From positions 1 through 64,000 of the forward strand of contig NZ_VMRJ01000009.1 in assembly GCF_007713685.1 (NCBI RefSeq): a DNA stretch of 64,000 nt, in the 5' to 3' direction. The notes beneath the pieces are model-generated. The model saw only the letters and a program-made list of their open reading frames with translations. It searched no databases and was not told where the DNA came from. Both the position numbers and the translations under genes were made by a program. This stretch comes from Hymenobacter setariae (GTDB lineage Bacteria > Bacteroidota > Bacteroidia > Cytophagales > Hymenobacteraceae). Shown here one piece after another: positions 36,100-42,930 of the stretch; position 1 is the first letter of the stretch; every line of letters starts with the position of its first letter.

Positions 36100-36184
36100 A
36101 AGGCAAAAGGTTCTCCCTCCCTCGTGCCAATACTGGCAACCCCCGCACGAGGCGAGTTCTAGGAGAAGGCCAACCTTTTGCCTT
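36100..36184 (-). terminator. Multi-stem hairpin with minus-strand T run (terminator or small RNA end)
   Basis: AAGGCAAAAGGTT (36100-36112) pairs with AACCTTTTGCCTT (36172-36184). Inside, TTCTCC (36111-36116) can pair with GGAGAA (36162-36167) and CCTCGTGC (36120-36127) with GCACGAGG (36145-36152). On the minus strand the outer stem is followed by TTTTTTG, as in an intrinsic terminator. Confidence 0.6.
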
Positions 36185-36218
36185 GTGATGCTGGTGCAAG
36201 AGCGAATCCCTTGCGATG

Positions 36219-36255
36219 ACAAACTTACACAAACTTACACCGATTTACACAAAAT
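36219..36255. repeat. Short tandem decamers ACAAACTTAC
   Basis: Two identical decamers (36219-36228, 36229-36238) are followed by related ACCGATTTAC (36239-36248) and an ACAAAATCG end. The 10-base period places them on one DNA face. They could be iteron-like or binding sites. Confidence 0.4.
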
Positions 36256-36268
36256 CGTTTCAAGTTGA

Positions 36269-36284
36269 TTTTGCAATTGCAAAA
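36269..36284. promoter_or_regulatory. Perfect palindrome TTTTGCAATTGCAAAA in non-coding DNA
   Basis: Identical to the site at 31517. It lies between the 3' ends of two convergent genes, so it does not precede any protein gene I can see. A minus-strand transcript starting here would end at the hairpin near 36100. Confidence 0.55.
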
Positions 36285-36337
36285 ACTGCATAAGAATTAG
36301 TCAATGAGAAGAGGCTTCGTTCTTTTTGGCTTTTAGA

Positions 36338-36643
36338 TTATCTGCTTAAAGTGGGAGTGCCATACATATCAACCCAGCGGAGGTATTCTTTCTCTGACAG
36401 CCGTCGCACCAGATATTCCGGCAGGCTCAGCCCCCGAGCAGTGAGTACCCATTCCTGAAAAGAAGGTAACTCAGTGGCCCAGCAATGTGCCCAGCCATTG
36501 TGGTACAAGTCAGGCCGCGAAGCCAGCGGCTGTGCATCGACCCAACTCACAAACTCATCATCGGTGGGCGCAAGCCCGAGCGCCAACGCCTGGTGCAGGT
36601 AAGCCTGAGCTAACTCACTTATGCGTTGCGTGAAATCTTTCAT
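36338..36643 (-). CDS. Hypothetical protein, 101 aa
   Basis: ATG 36643 gives MKDFTQRISELAQAYLHQALALG. The frame runs further upstream to 36739, but that stretch covers the tra operon terminator. The protein is acidic and helical with several Trp (FVSWVDAQP, NGWAHCWATELPSFQEWVL) and no named domain. It lies directly after the tra operon terminator on the same strand, so it may be a separate small transcription unit. Confidence 0.5.
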   Translation of the reverse strand: MKDFTQRISELAQAYLHQALALGLAPTDDEFVSWVDAQPLASRPDLYHNGWAHCWATELPSFQEWVLTARGLSLPEYLVRRLSEKEYLRWVDMYGTPTLSR

Positions 36644-36660
36644 GCGGTAGTGTTTTCCAG

Positions 36661-36693
36661 AAAATAAAAATGCCCGGTCGGTGGGACCAGGCA
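36661..36693 (-). terminator. Intrinsic terminator of the tra operon
   Basis: Stem TGCC-C-GGTC (36671-36679) with GACC-A-GGCA (36685-36693), followed on the minus strand by TTTTTATTTT. It lies about 70 bases after the traN stop and ends the minus-strand tra transcript. Confidence 0.75.
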
Positions 36694-36760
36694 CTGGTTT
36701 TAGTAATCGTTGTCCTGAACTGGCTCGCTGTAGAATCACAACCCAGTCAGCCGCTAGTCT

Positions 36761-37912
36761 CTATTTGAACGTGCGGGCTTTCAGCAGGTCAGAATTGGCT
36801 AGCTTGAGCTTAATGTTCCGTCCGCCGCCCTTCTCGTACAACTCGATTATCAGCTGCTTTTGCTCGGGGATGGTGAACTTCTTGAAGATGTAGACTTGCT
36901 GCAACTTACTCTTGGCATCAATCTTTTTCTTCGCTCCATTGTAGACGTAGATGGGGTTAATCTCAATGGCTTGCTCGGCCGTGCGCTTGGCCACCTGCTT
37001 GTCCTGAATGTAAAATTTCACAAAGTCCACGTCGTAAGTGACGTTCGACTTATTGGCGACGTGCAGGGGAAAAAACAGGGTTTCCTGCTTGTAGCCGACG
37101 GCCCCGGCGCGCAGGCTGAGTTGGTTGGCGCTTTCACTGGCTGATGAGCCACCTCGCGCCAGCGCCTGCACCGAGTAGGCATCCAGACTTCCTTGGGGGA
37201 TAGGCGAATTTGATAGGATAGCGCCGCCCGTCGAGGCAGTAGCCTGGCCACCGCCAGCAGCCCCACCGGCCGCGCCCATGTCGAAGCTGAGCACCTTCGG
37301 GTCGTGCTGGTAGTTGACCAGGAACATATACAGCTTGCCACCCGAGGTTAATACCGTCATGTTGGCCTCGGGGAAAGCGTTGCTTGCCGCTTTTACGCGC
37401 ACAATGTTTTCCGCGCCAGTGGCCTTTGAGGCGATGATGCCGGGGTTACCCAGGTCCACGTAAGTAACCGGGTAGGGGAAGACCAGATGGGTAGTCTTTT
37501 GGTCGCTGACGTAGAGCGGCGTAACCGGCAGCTTGCCCGCCTCGCCGTTCGCGCCCAGGTCGATGCCGAGTAGTTTGGGACTTCGTTGGTAGTTGACCAC
37601 AAACGTGTAGAGCTTACCCCCAGTGGTTAAAACCGTCATGTTGGTTTCGCCGAAGCCCGCGCCGGCCGCCTTCACCCGGACAATGTTTTCGGAGCCCGTA
37701 GCTTTGGCCGCGATGATGCCCGAGCTACCTAAGTCCACATAGGTAACGGGCTGAGGGAAGACCAGGTGAGTAGTCTTCAGGTCGCTGACGTACAGGTTAA
37801 TAGTTGGTAGCTTATTCGCTTCCGTAGCGTTGGCAATCTTCTGCGCTACTGCGTGGGTAGGCCGGAAAGCAGCAAATACGAGGGCCAGGGCCAGGCAGGA
37901 CTTAATTTTCAT
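36761..37912 (-). CDS. traN: Conjugation protein TraN, with duplicated N-terminal domain
   Basis: 383 residues with signal peptide (MKIKSCLALALVFAAF...HAVAQ). TraN is the Bacteroidota DUF4138 protein, thought to act like VirB9 in the outer-membrane core. The typical module LYVSDxKTTHLVFPxPVTYVDLG...NMTVLTxGGKLYxFxVNYQ occurs twice in exact tandem: residues 34-126 and 127-219, 93 residues per unit. The C-terminal domain (about 230-383) occurs once (YKQETLFFPLHVANKSNVTYDVDFVKFYIQD). Single-copy TraN is the usual form. Last gene of the operon. Confidence 0.9.
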   Translation of the reverse strand: MKIKSCLALALVFAAFRPTHAVAQKIANATEANKLPTINLYVSDLKTTHLVFPQPVTYVDLGSSGIIAAKATGSENIVRVKAAGAGFGETNMTVLTTGGKLYTFVVNYQRSPKLLGIDLGANGEAGKLPVTPLYVSDQKTTHLVFPYPVTYVDLGNPGIIASKATGAENIVRVKAASNAFPEANMTVLTSGGKLYMFLVNYQHDPKVLSFDMGAAGGAAGGGQATASTGGAILSNSPIPQGSLDAYSVQALARGGSSASESANQLSLRAGAVGYKQETLFFPLHVANKSNVTYDVDFVKFYIQDKQVAKRTAEQAIEINPIYVYNGAKKKIDAKSKLQQVYIFKKFTIPEQKQLIIELYEKGGGRNIKLKLANSDLLKARTFK

Positions 37913-37920
37913 AGTTCAGG

Positions 37921-39102
37921 TTAGTCTTTATCGACTTTAAGCATGATGTTGTAGCCAGCTTTTAGCCGCACTTTAACCAGGCGGATTTTCTTTTGGCCCA
38001 GGCTCTTGACCGCGTTGACTGCCACCCCAGCTGCTGCCGTGGTAGGGTCGCCGCTCATGGTCATCATGTCGGCCGCGCCCATTGCGTCCGCCCCCGCCTG
38101 CTTCGAGGCATCCCGCGTGATAGCGCCCGGAATGTGCAGGCCTTCCAGCCCGTCCACGTCGTACACTTCCAGCGAGGCCGGGAAGATGTTGTTGCCCGAT
38201 TTGAGGGTTTCAATGGTGATGGTGAGGCGTTCCCCAGCCAGCGCGCACTTGCCGTAGATGAAGGTGTTTGCCGCCAGCCGGTGACCATTAACCACGGCCG
38301 CGTCAGTGAGACGCATTTTCACCAGCGAGCCGCTGACTACTTCCTGCGATTCATGAATTACGGCCGGCAGGGTGTTAGCGCCCATCCCCGACGAGCTGCC
38401 ATCATCTAGGCCTTGAAAGGAAGCGGTGCGCTTTTTACCCGTTCCGTTGGAGCCCAGGCGCGATACGATAGCATCGTCATCGACCATCAAAGCTCTGGTG
38501 GCAGGCTTTTTCTTAACTACTGCTGGCTTAGTCACCGTCACGGCCGCGCCACCCGCGCTGGCCGTGGCCATCGACTGGGCGTTGATGCGTTCCAGGCTAG
38601 CCTGCGTGCGGGCCTCGTCCAGTTCACGCTGATGCTGCGCCCGCATTAATTCCATCTGCTGCTCGGGCGAAAGCGCCGCTACCCCGCCCGTCGCTACCTG
38701 CCCGTTTGATTGCTGCGCAGCCTGCACCGCCGCCAATTGCTTTTGTGCCGCGAGCACCGCCGCGTCACTGGAGGCCGTAGCCGGCTGGCCATTGGCTGAA
38801 ACCCCGTAGGCCATCCCTCCTGCTTTGGCCGTGTCAACCCGACCGTTCACCAAGTCACGGTTGCGCAGGGAATCTACTGGCGCGGAGTACGCCGCCAGCT
38901 TACTGCTGGTGATAGTAGAATTGCCCGCTTTGGGCAAGTCCGTGTTAATGCCAGGCTGAATCGGTGCAGCGCCGGAAGCCACCGCGCCTTTTCCTCCATC
39001 GCCCAGCCAGAACATAGCGGCCATGAATGGCACCCCTACAATCGGAATGAAGGTGGCCATCTTGCGCGTCCGGTAGAACTGCGCGTCTTTGGTGGTAGCC
39101 AT
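37921..39102 (-). CDS. traM: Conjugation protein TraM (VirB10-like)
   Basis: 393 residues. One membrane helix near the N-terminus (FIPIVGVPFMAAMFWLGD), then a long Ala/Gln-rich linker, and a C-terminal domain (VSGSLVKMRLTDAAVVNGHRLAANTFIYGKCALAGERLTITIETL) matching the VirB10-type beta-barrel part of Bacteroidota TraM. It likely bridges inner and outer membranes in the conjugation channel. It begins 5 bases after traK and is followed 8 bases later by traN. Confidence 0.9.
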   Translation of the reverse strand: MATTKDAQFYRTRKMATFIPIVGVPFMAAMFWLGDGGKGAVASGAAPIQPGINTDLPKAGNSTITSSKLAAYSAPVDSLRNRDLVNGRVDTAKAGGMAYGVSANGQPATASSDAAVLAAQKQLAAVQAAQQSNGQVATGGVAALSPEQQMELMRAQHQRELDEARTQASLERINAQSMATASAGGAAVTVTKPAVVKKKPATRALMVDDDAIVSRLGSNGTGKKRTASFQGLDDGSSSGMGANTLPAVIHESQEVVSGSLVKMRLTDAAVVNGHRLAANTFIYGKCALAGERLTITIETLKSGNNIFPASLEVYDVDGLEGLHIPGAITRDASKQAGADAMGAADMMTMSGDPTTAAAGVAVNAVKSLGQKKIRLVKVRLKAGYNIMLKVDKD

Positions 39103-39107
39103 ACTAC

Positions 39108-39722
39108 TTAGCGGGAAATGGTGGAGAGAGTGGTGTTTTGCAGTACCCGCCAGTTCTCCATTAGAAAGCCGTGGGGGTTATTCTCGGAGCGCGTCACGTC
39201 CCGCAGGGTGCAGTCAGCTATCAAATCCCGGTTGGTAATCGACGTGGCCCGAATCAGGCGCTGATGGGCATAAGTCCGGGCCGTAAATGGGCGGTTTTTG
39301 CTCAGCACCACACTATCCACCGTAATTTCCATGCTGATGTTGGCCGCTATCAAATCGTTATAAAAACCCTTTTCTTTCAGGTTTTCATACTCCCGCTTCG
39401 CCGAGTTGTCAGCCAGGTATAGGGCCTTGTTGATGTTGCCATCAATCGCTTTCTGGTCGGGGTCCAACGTGAAAAAATCTTCGTGGAATTGCTTGACGTG
39501 GGCGCGGGCTTCTACCGGCCGGTCGGACCGTGCATCCCGTGCCCCAGCCGTGAGCAGCTGGCCCCCTTCCAGCACGTAGATTCGGTTTGCCGCCGCCGCT
39601 GAGTTTTGGAAGGAAAAGTACGCCACGGTAATGGCCAGGATTAGGCACGAGGCAATGAAGATGATAGCCAAAGCTTTAACCTGCTTAAAAGCTGAATCAA
39701 TGGTTTTTAGGGATTCAAACAT
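39108..39722 (-). CDS. traK: Conjugation protein TraK (VirB8-like)
   Basis: 204 residues, the usual TraK length. One membrane helix (ALAIIFIASCLILAITVAYFSF, about 18-40) is followed by a periplasmic domain with HVKQFHEDFFTLDPDQKAI, as in VirB8-like scaffold proteins that link the inner-membrane platform to the outer core. It lies 45 bases after traJ and 5 bases before traM in the same operon. Confidence 0.9.
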   Translation of the reverse strand: MFESLKTIDSAFKQVKALAIIFIASCLILAITVAYFSFQNSAAAANRIYVLEGGQLLTAGARDARSDRPVEARAHVKQFHEDFFTLDPDQKAIDGNINKALYLADNSAKREYENLKEKGFYNDLIAANISMEITVDSVVLSKNRPFTARTYAHQRLIRATSITNRDLIADCTLRDVTRSENNPHGFLMENWRVLQNTTLSTISR

Positions 39723-39767
39723 GGTCGTTGTTGCTAGAGGGAAGAAGAAGTGCTTGCTTCTGATTCG

Positions 39768-40928
39768 TTAAGAATTGTTGCCATTGCGGCCGAAGTAGCC
39801 CCCTACCCTCTCCCGGAGTGCCGTGCCGGCTCGGTGGCCAGCTTGCTCGCCCCGCGTCATATTGCCGAAGCCAGCTCCACCCGCCATTCCTTGCCCCATA
39901 CCAATTGCACCGCCCATGCCTGTTGCCGCGCCCGATACACCAGCAGCACCAGCTCGGCCAGCAACCCCGGCAGCAGCTCCAGCGCCAGCAGCTGCACCCG
40001 TCGCCGCGCCAATGAAGGCACTGGACATTTGGCTTGCACCACTAGCGGCAATGAGCATTTCCGTAATCTTCGGAATCAGCGCGTAGCCCACAATGGCAAT
40101 GCAGAGGAAGACCAGGTAGCCGAAATCGGCTGAATCAACCCCCGCGTTAGCGTTCAGCCGGTCTACATCCGATTGAAGCATCTGCACTTGGAAAGTGGCC
40201 ATCATAGCCCCAAACACATTGGCTACCGGTACCCAAAGCGAAATCGTAATGAAGTTGCCCAGCCATTTGGTGATGCCGCCGCCGAAGCCCGGAAAAATGG
40301 CTATGCCGAACGTGAGCGGCCCGAGCACCGAGAGCACGATTAGCAGAAACGTGGACATTACGCTAATCAGCAGGCGGGCCGCGACGTGGAACAGTTCGAG
40401 GGTGTTCTTCATCCACTCCCGGAAATTCTGGTTTACATCGTAGGCAATCTTATTGAAGGAAAGGCTCATCCGGTCCCCGATACCGCCCATACCGGTAGGT
40501 CCAGCCAAGTCCTTCAGTTTTTGCTCGTAAGCATCGTTGGTAGCGAAATCCTTATTTTCTGGTTTGCTGTCTAGGATGCGCTTTTTCTCCGTTTGCAGCC
40601 GGTCAATTTCAGCGGACTTGTCCATCCGTATCGAGTCGGTGCTATGCGATATTGCCCCCGTCATGCCGCGCAGGCCTTGGCACAGTTGAGGGAAAAGCAG
40701 GATGCAGAGCCCAATGAGGAACGGCCGCAGCAGCGGATACACGTCGATGGCTTCCGACCGGGCAATATGGCCCCACACTTTGGAGCTGATATAGATTAAT
40801 GCCCCTACTCCCCCAATGGCCCGTCCCAAGGTGGTAAACTGCGATACGAGCGGCATCATGTTGTCGTAGAGCTGACTTAGCATCACCTCTAGCGCATCCA
40901 TTTGCGCGACGACGGTATTGATATCCAT
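39768..40928 (-). CDS. traJ: Conjugation protein TraJ (VirB6-like)
   Basis: 386 residues with several membrane helices (GRAIGGVGALIYISSKVW; PFLIGLCILLFPQL; LLISVMSTFLLIVLSVLGPLTFGIAIF; FGYLVFLCIAIVGYALI). It is a polytopic inner-membrane protein of the TraJ/TrbL/VirB6 type that forms part of the channel base. A Gly/Ala-rich cytoplasmic or periplasmic tail is long and low complexity. Position between the DUF4141 genes and traK is standard for this T4SS. Confidence 0.9.
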   Translation of the reverse strand: MDINTVVAQMDALEVMLSQLYDNMMPLVSQFTTLGRAIGGVGALIYISSKVWGHIARSEAIDVYPLLRPFLIGLCILLFPQLCQGLRGMTGAISHSTDSIRMDKSAEIDRLQTEKKRILDSKPENKDFATNDAYEQKLKDLAGPTGMGGIGDRMSLSFNKIAYDVNQNFREWMKNTLELFHVAARLLISVMSTFLLIVLSVLGPLTFGIAIFPGFGGGITKWLGNFITISLWVPVANVFGAMMATFQVQMLQSDVDRLNANAGVDSADFGYLVFLCIAIVGYALIPKITEMLIAASGASQMSSAFIGAATGAAAGAGAAAGVAGRAGAAGVSGAATGMGGAIGMGQGMAGGAGFGNMTRGEQAGHRAGTALRERVGGYFGRNGNNS

Positions 40929-40973
40929 AAGAAAGGAAGGCTGGTGGGTGGAAAAGGAAGAGCGTAGGTTGAC

Positions 40974-41621
40974 CTAGCGGCTTCCCATTAGGGAAAGCAC
41001 AGAGGCGCGGTCCTGGGCAGTTTGAGCTTGCATCCGAGCAATTGCCCGGCATTTCGACGTGTAGTAGTTCATCAGGTCATGCTGGCTGCCGATTTTGTCA
41101 GCTATGTTGTTGATGAACTCAATGCGTTCTGGGTCCGTCATCTTCGCCTTGCCGGCGCTGAGTACGCCCACCAGTTCACTTAGCAGCCCGATATTTTCAT
41201 TCAGAATGCCTTGGTAAATGGTGGTGGCCCCCGAGAGCTGGGCAGTCGATAACCCTTTGGTGCGTAGCTCAGGCAGGACGCTTGAATAAAGGCCAATCAT
41301 GCCGGTTTGGTGGTCGTAGATTTCCTGAACCCGCCGATACGTCCGCACCCCAGAACTGATTTGGAGTAGGCTGCTATACCACTGGTCATGCAGTTGTTGG
41401 GTCTGGTCAATAACGCCTTTAATCTGGCCGCTAACTGCCGTCATATCCCCCGCGAGGGCTTTGCCTTGCGCTAGCAAAGTGCCCGAAACGGTTTGGTGAG
41501 TAATCTGCTTGCGCGAAATCTGCTCCGAAATAGGAGCAGAGATAACGGCCGGGTACTGGGCGTGGGCGCGATGGGCACCGAGCACGAGCACCAAAGCGCT
41601 GAGCTTGGGAAGGGATTTCAT
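40974..41621 (-). CDS. traI: DUF4141 conjugation protein (TraI-like), copy 2
   Basis: 215 residues with a signal peptide (MKSLPKLSALVLVLGAHRAHAQ). It is predicted to be a helical periplasmic protein, typical of DUF4141/TraI-like proteins with a VirB5-like position. Shared features with the gene before it include SSxVRxYRRV...IYxxQTxxIxxYSS and KMTDxERxxFIxxxxxKI. The two tandem genes are therefore paralogues and may build a heteromeric part. Confidence 0.8.
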   Translation of the reverse strand: MKSLPKLSALVLVLGAHRAHAQYPAVISAPISEQISRKQITHQTVSGTLLAQGKALAGDMTAVSGQIKGVIDQTQQLHDQWYSSLLQISSGVRTYRRVQEIYDHQTGMIGLYSSVLPELRTKGLSTAQLSGATTIYQGILNENIGLLSELVGVLSAGKAKMTDPERIEFINNIADKIGSQHDLMNYYTSKCRAIARMQAQTAQDRASVLSLMGSR

Positions 41622-41654
41622 AACCGCGATGCGTTAGGTGGTGAGGCCCCTACC

Positions 41655-42305
41655 CTATCGGGCAGATGACATGAAGGAGCGCAGGGATTGCAGGTCCTGC
41701 GCGTTTTCTTTGGCCGTTCGCATCATCATCAGATTGCGCGAGGTGTAGTAGTTGAGCAAGCCGGCCTGGTCGGTAATCTTCTTGTCCAGCTGGTCGATGA
41801 AGCGCATGCGTTCGGCATCCGTCATTTTGAGCATGGCCGGGCTTACAATCGTTTGCAGGTCTGAAATCGTGGTAGAGCTTTCGGCCAGCATCTTGCCATA
41901 AATGGTTGTCATATCCGACAACTGCGTGGGCGTGATGTAGGGCGACTGGCGCAGCACCTCGATAGCGGACGAGTATTGCGAGATGATTTGCGTCTGCTTC
42001 TCGAAGATGTTGCGAACACGCCTGTAGTCGCGCACGGCCGAGCTGACTGATAGCAGACCATCGTACCAGGTTTTGGCCATAAGCATATTCTTCTCCGAGA
42101 ACATCTTGGTCAGTTCCTGCTCCTTTACTCCCGAAGCGACTAGCTTATTTGCCGCCGACGAAAGCACTTTCATCGTGTTTTGCAGGCCGGTTTGCACCCC
42201 TCCTTGTACTTCCAGTACCGGGGCAGTTACCACGAGCTGAGCTGAGGCCCGCAAGGCAGTGAAGCCGAACAGCGATAAGCTTAAGATTCCAACTTTCAGG
42301 TTCAT
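41655..42305 (-). CDS. traI: DUF4141 conjugation protein (TraI-like), copy 1
   Basis: 216 residues with signal peptide (MNLKVGILSLSLFGFTALRASAQ). Mostly helical, with VSSAVRDYRRVRNIFEKQTQIISQYSSA and KMTDAERMRFIDQLDKKITDQAGLLNYYTSRN matching the DUF4141 pattern. Probably a periplasmic channel component. Thirty-three bases separate it from its paralogue downstream. Most conjugation loci of this type have one such gene; here there are two. Confidence 0.8.
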   Translation of the reverse strand: MNLKVGILSLSLFGFTALRASAQLVVTAPVLEVQGGVQTGLQNTMKVLSSAANKLVASGVKEQELTKMFSEKNMLMAKTWYDGLLSVSSAVRDYRRVRNIFEKQTQIISQYSSAIEVLRQSPYITPTQLSDMTTIYGKMLAESSTTISDLQTIVSPAMLKMTDAERMRFIDQLDKKITDQAGLLNYYTSRNLMMMRTAKENAQDLQSLRSFMSSAR

Positions 42306-42347
42306 AATAATGGAAAAGGAAGGTGGAAAGAGAGAGAGAGGAAACCG

Positions 42348-42905
42348 CTACCGTTGGTCGCGGGTGTAGGGGTGCTCCAGGTACATCATGTGCCGCTCAG
42401 CGCCCAGGCGGACGTGCTGCATCCCGTCCCACGCCATTTGCAGCTGAGGCAATGCTTTGTCGGAAGTCGGGGCAGGGTTATCCTGAGTAAGTGGGATAAT
42501 CGTCTTGGCCACCGTCTCACATTCGCCCGCAAAGCCATCCCACTGTTTGGCATCTTCGGGCTTCACTTTTTTCATGCCCCTCGACTTGGCCACCATGCGC
42601 AGCACGGCGCGGTAGTTCTTCCAAATACCGTCGGCCAGCGGGTGAGCTTTGATACCTGAGCTTAGTTCACTACCATACCAAGCTCCGACCGCCTGCGTGT
42701 AGGCCCGTGCCGCCGTAGCGTCAGCCGGAGCACCGCCAGGAAGCGCTGAAAGGCTATCGGCAAAAGCAGTTGCTGCCGATACTTCAGGCAGCGCTGCGAC
42801 CGTTGCAGCCGGCGCACCAGCCGCAGCCCCAGGGGCTGATGAATCAGAACCACCGCAGCCAGACAAGGCCAGTAGCATTCCCGCTGAAAGCAAGGTAGTT
42901 TTCAT
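42348..42905 (-). CDS. Putative lipoprotein of the tra operon
   Basis: 185 residues from ATG 42905. The N-terminus MKTTLLSAGMLLALSGCGGSDSS carries a lipobox (LSGC), so Cys17 would be lipidated and the protein anchored to a membrane. An Ala/Pro-rich linker and a helical domain follow (AYTQAVGAWYGSELSSGIK, KNYRAVLRMVAKSRGMKKV). I do not recognise a named Tra family. A CCCTTTTGTTC element lies in the leader, and on this strand supplies the purine-rich run just before the start. Longer frame to 43097 overlaps traG and is not used. Confidence 0.65.
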   Translation of the reverse strand: MKTTLLSAGMLLALSGCGGSDSSAPGAAAGAPAATVAALPEVSAATAFADSLSALPGGAPADATAARAYTQAVGAWYGSELSSGIKAHPLADGIWKNYRAVLRMVAKSRGMKKVKPEDAKQWDGFAGECETVAKTIIPLTQDNPAPTSDKALPQLQMAWDGMQHVRLGAERHMMYLEHPYTRDQR

Positions 42906-42906
42906 A

Positions 42907-42928
42907 GTTTTCCCCTTTTGTTCAAATT
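42907..42928 (+). repeat. CCCTTTTGTTC element, copy 4
   Basis: Fourth copy, between traG and the lipoprotein gene. On the minus strand it reads GAACAAAAGGGGAAAACT just before the lipoprotein ATG, so it could double as a ribosome-binding region. Confidence 0.5.
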
Positions 42929-42930
42929 GG

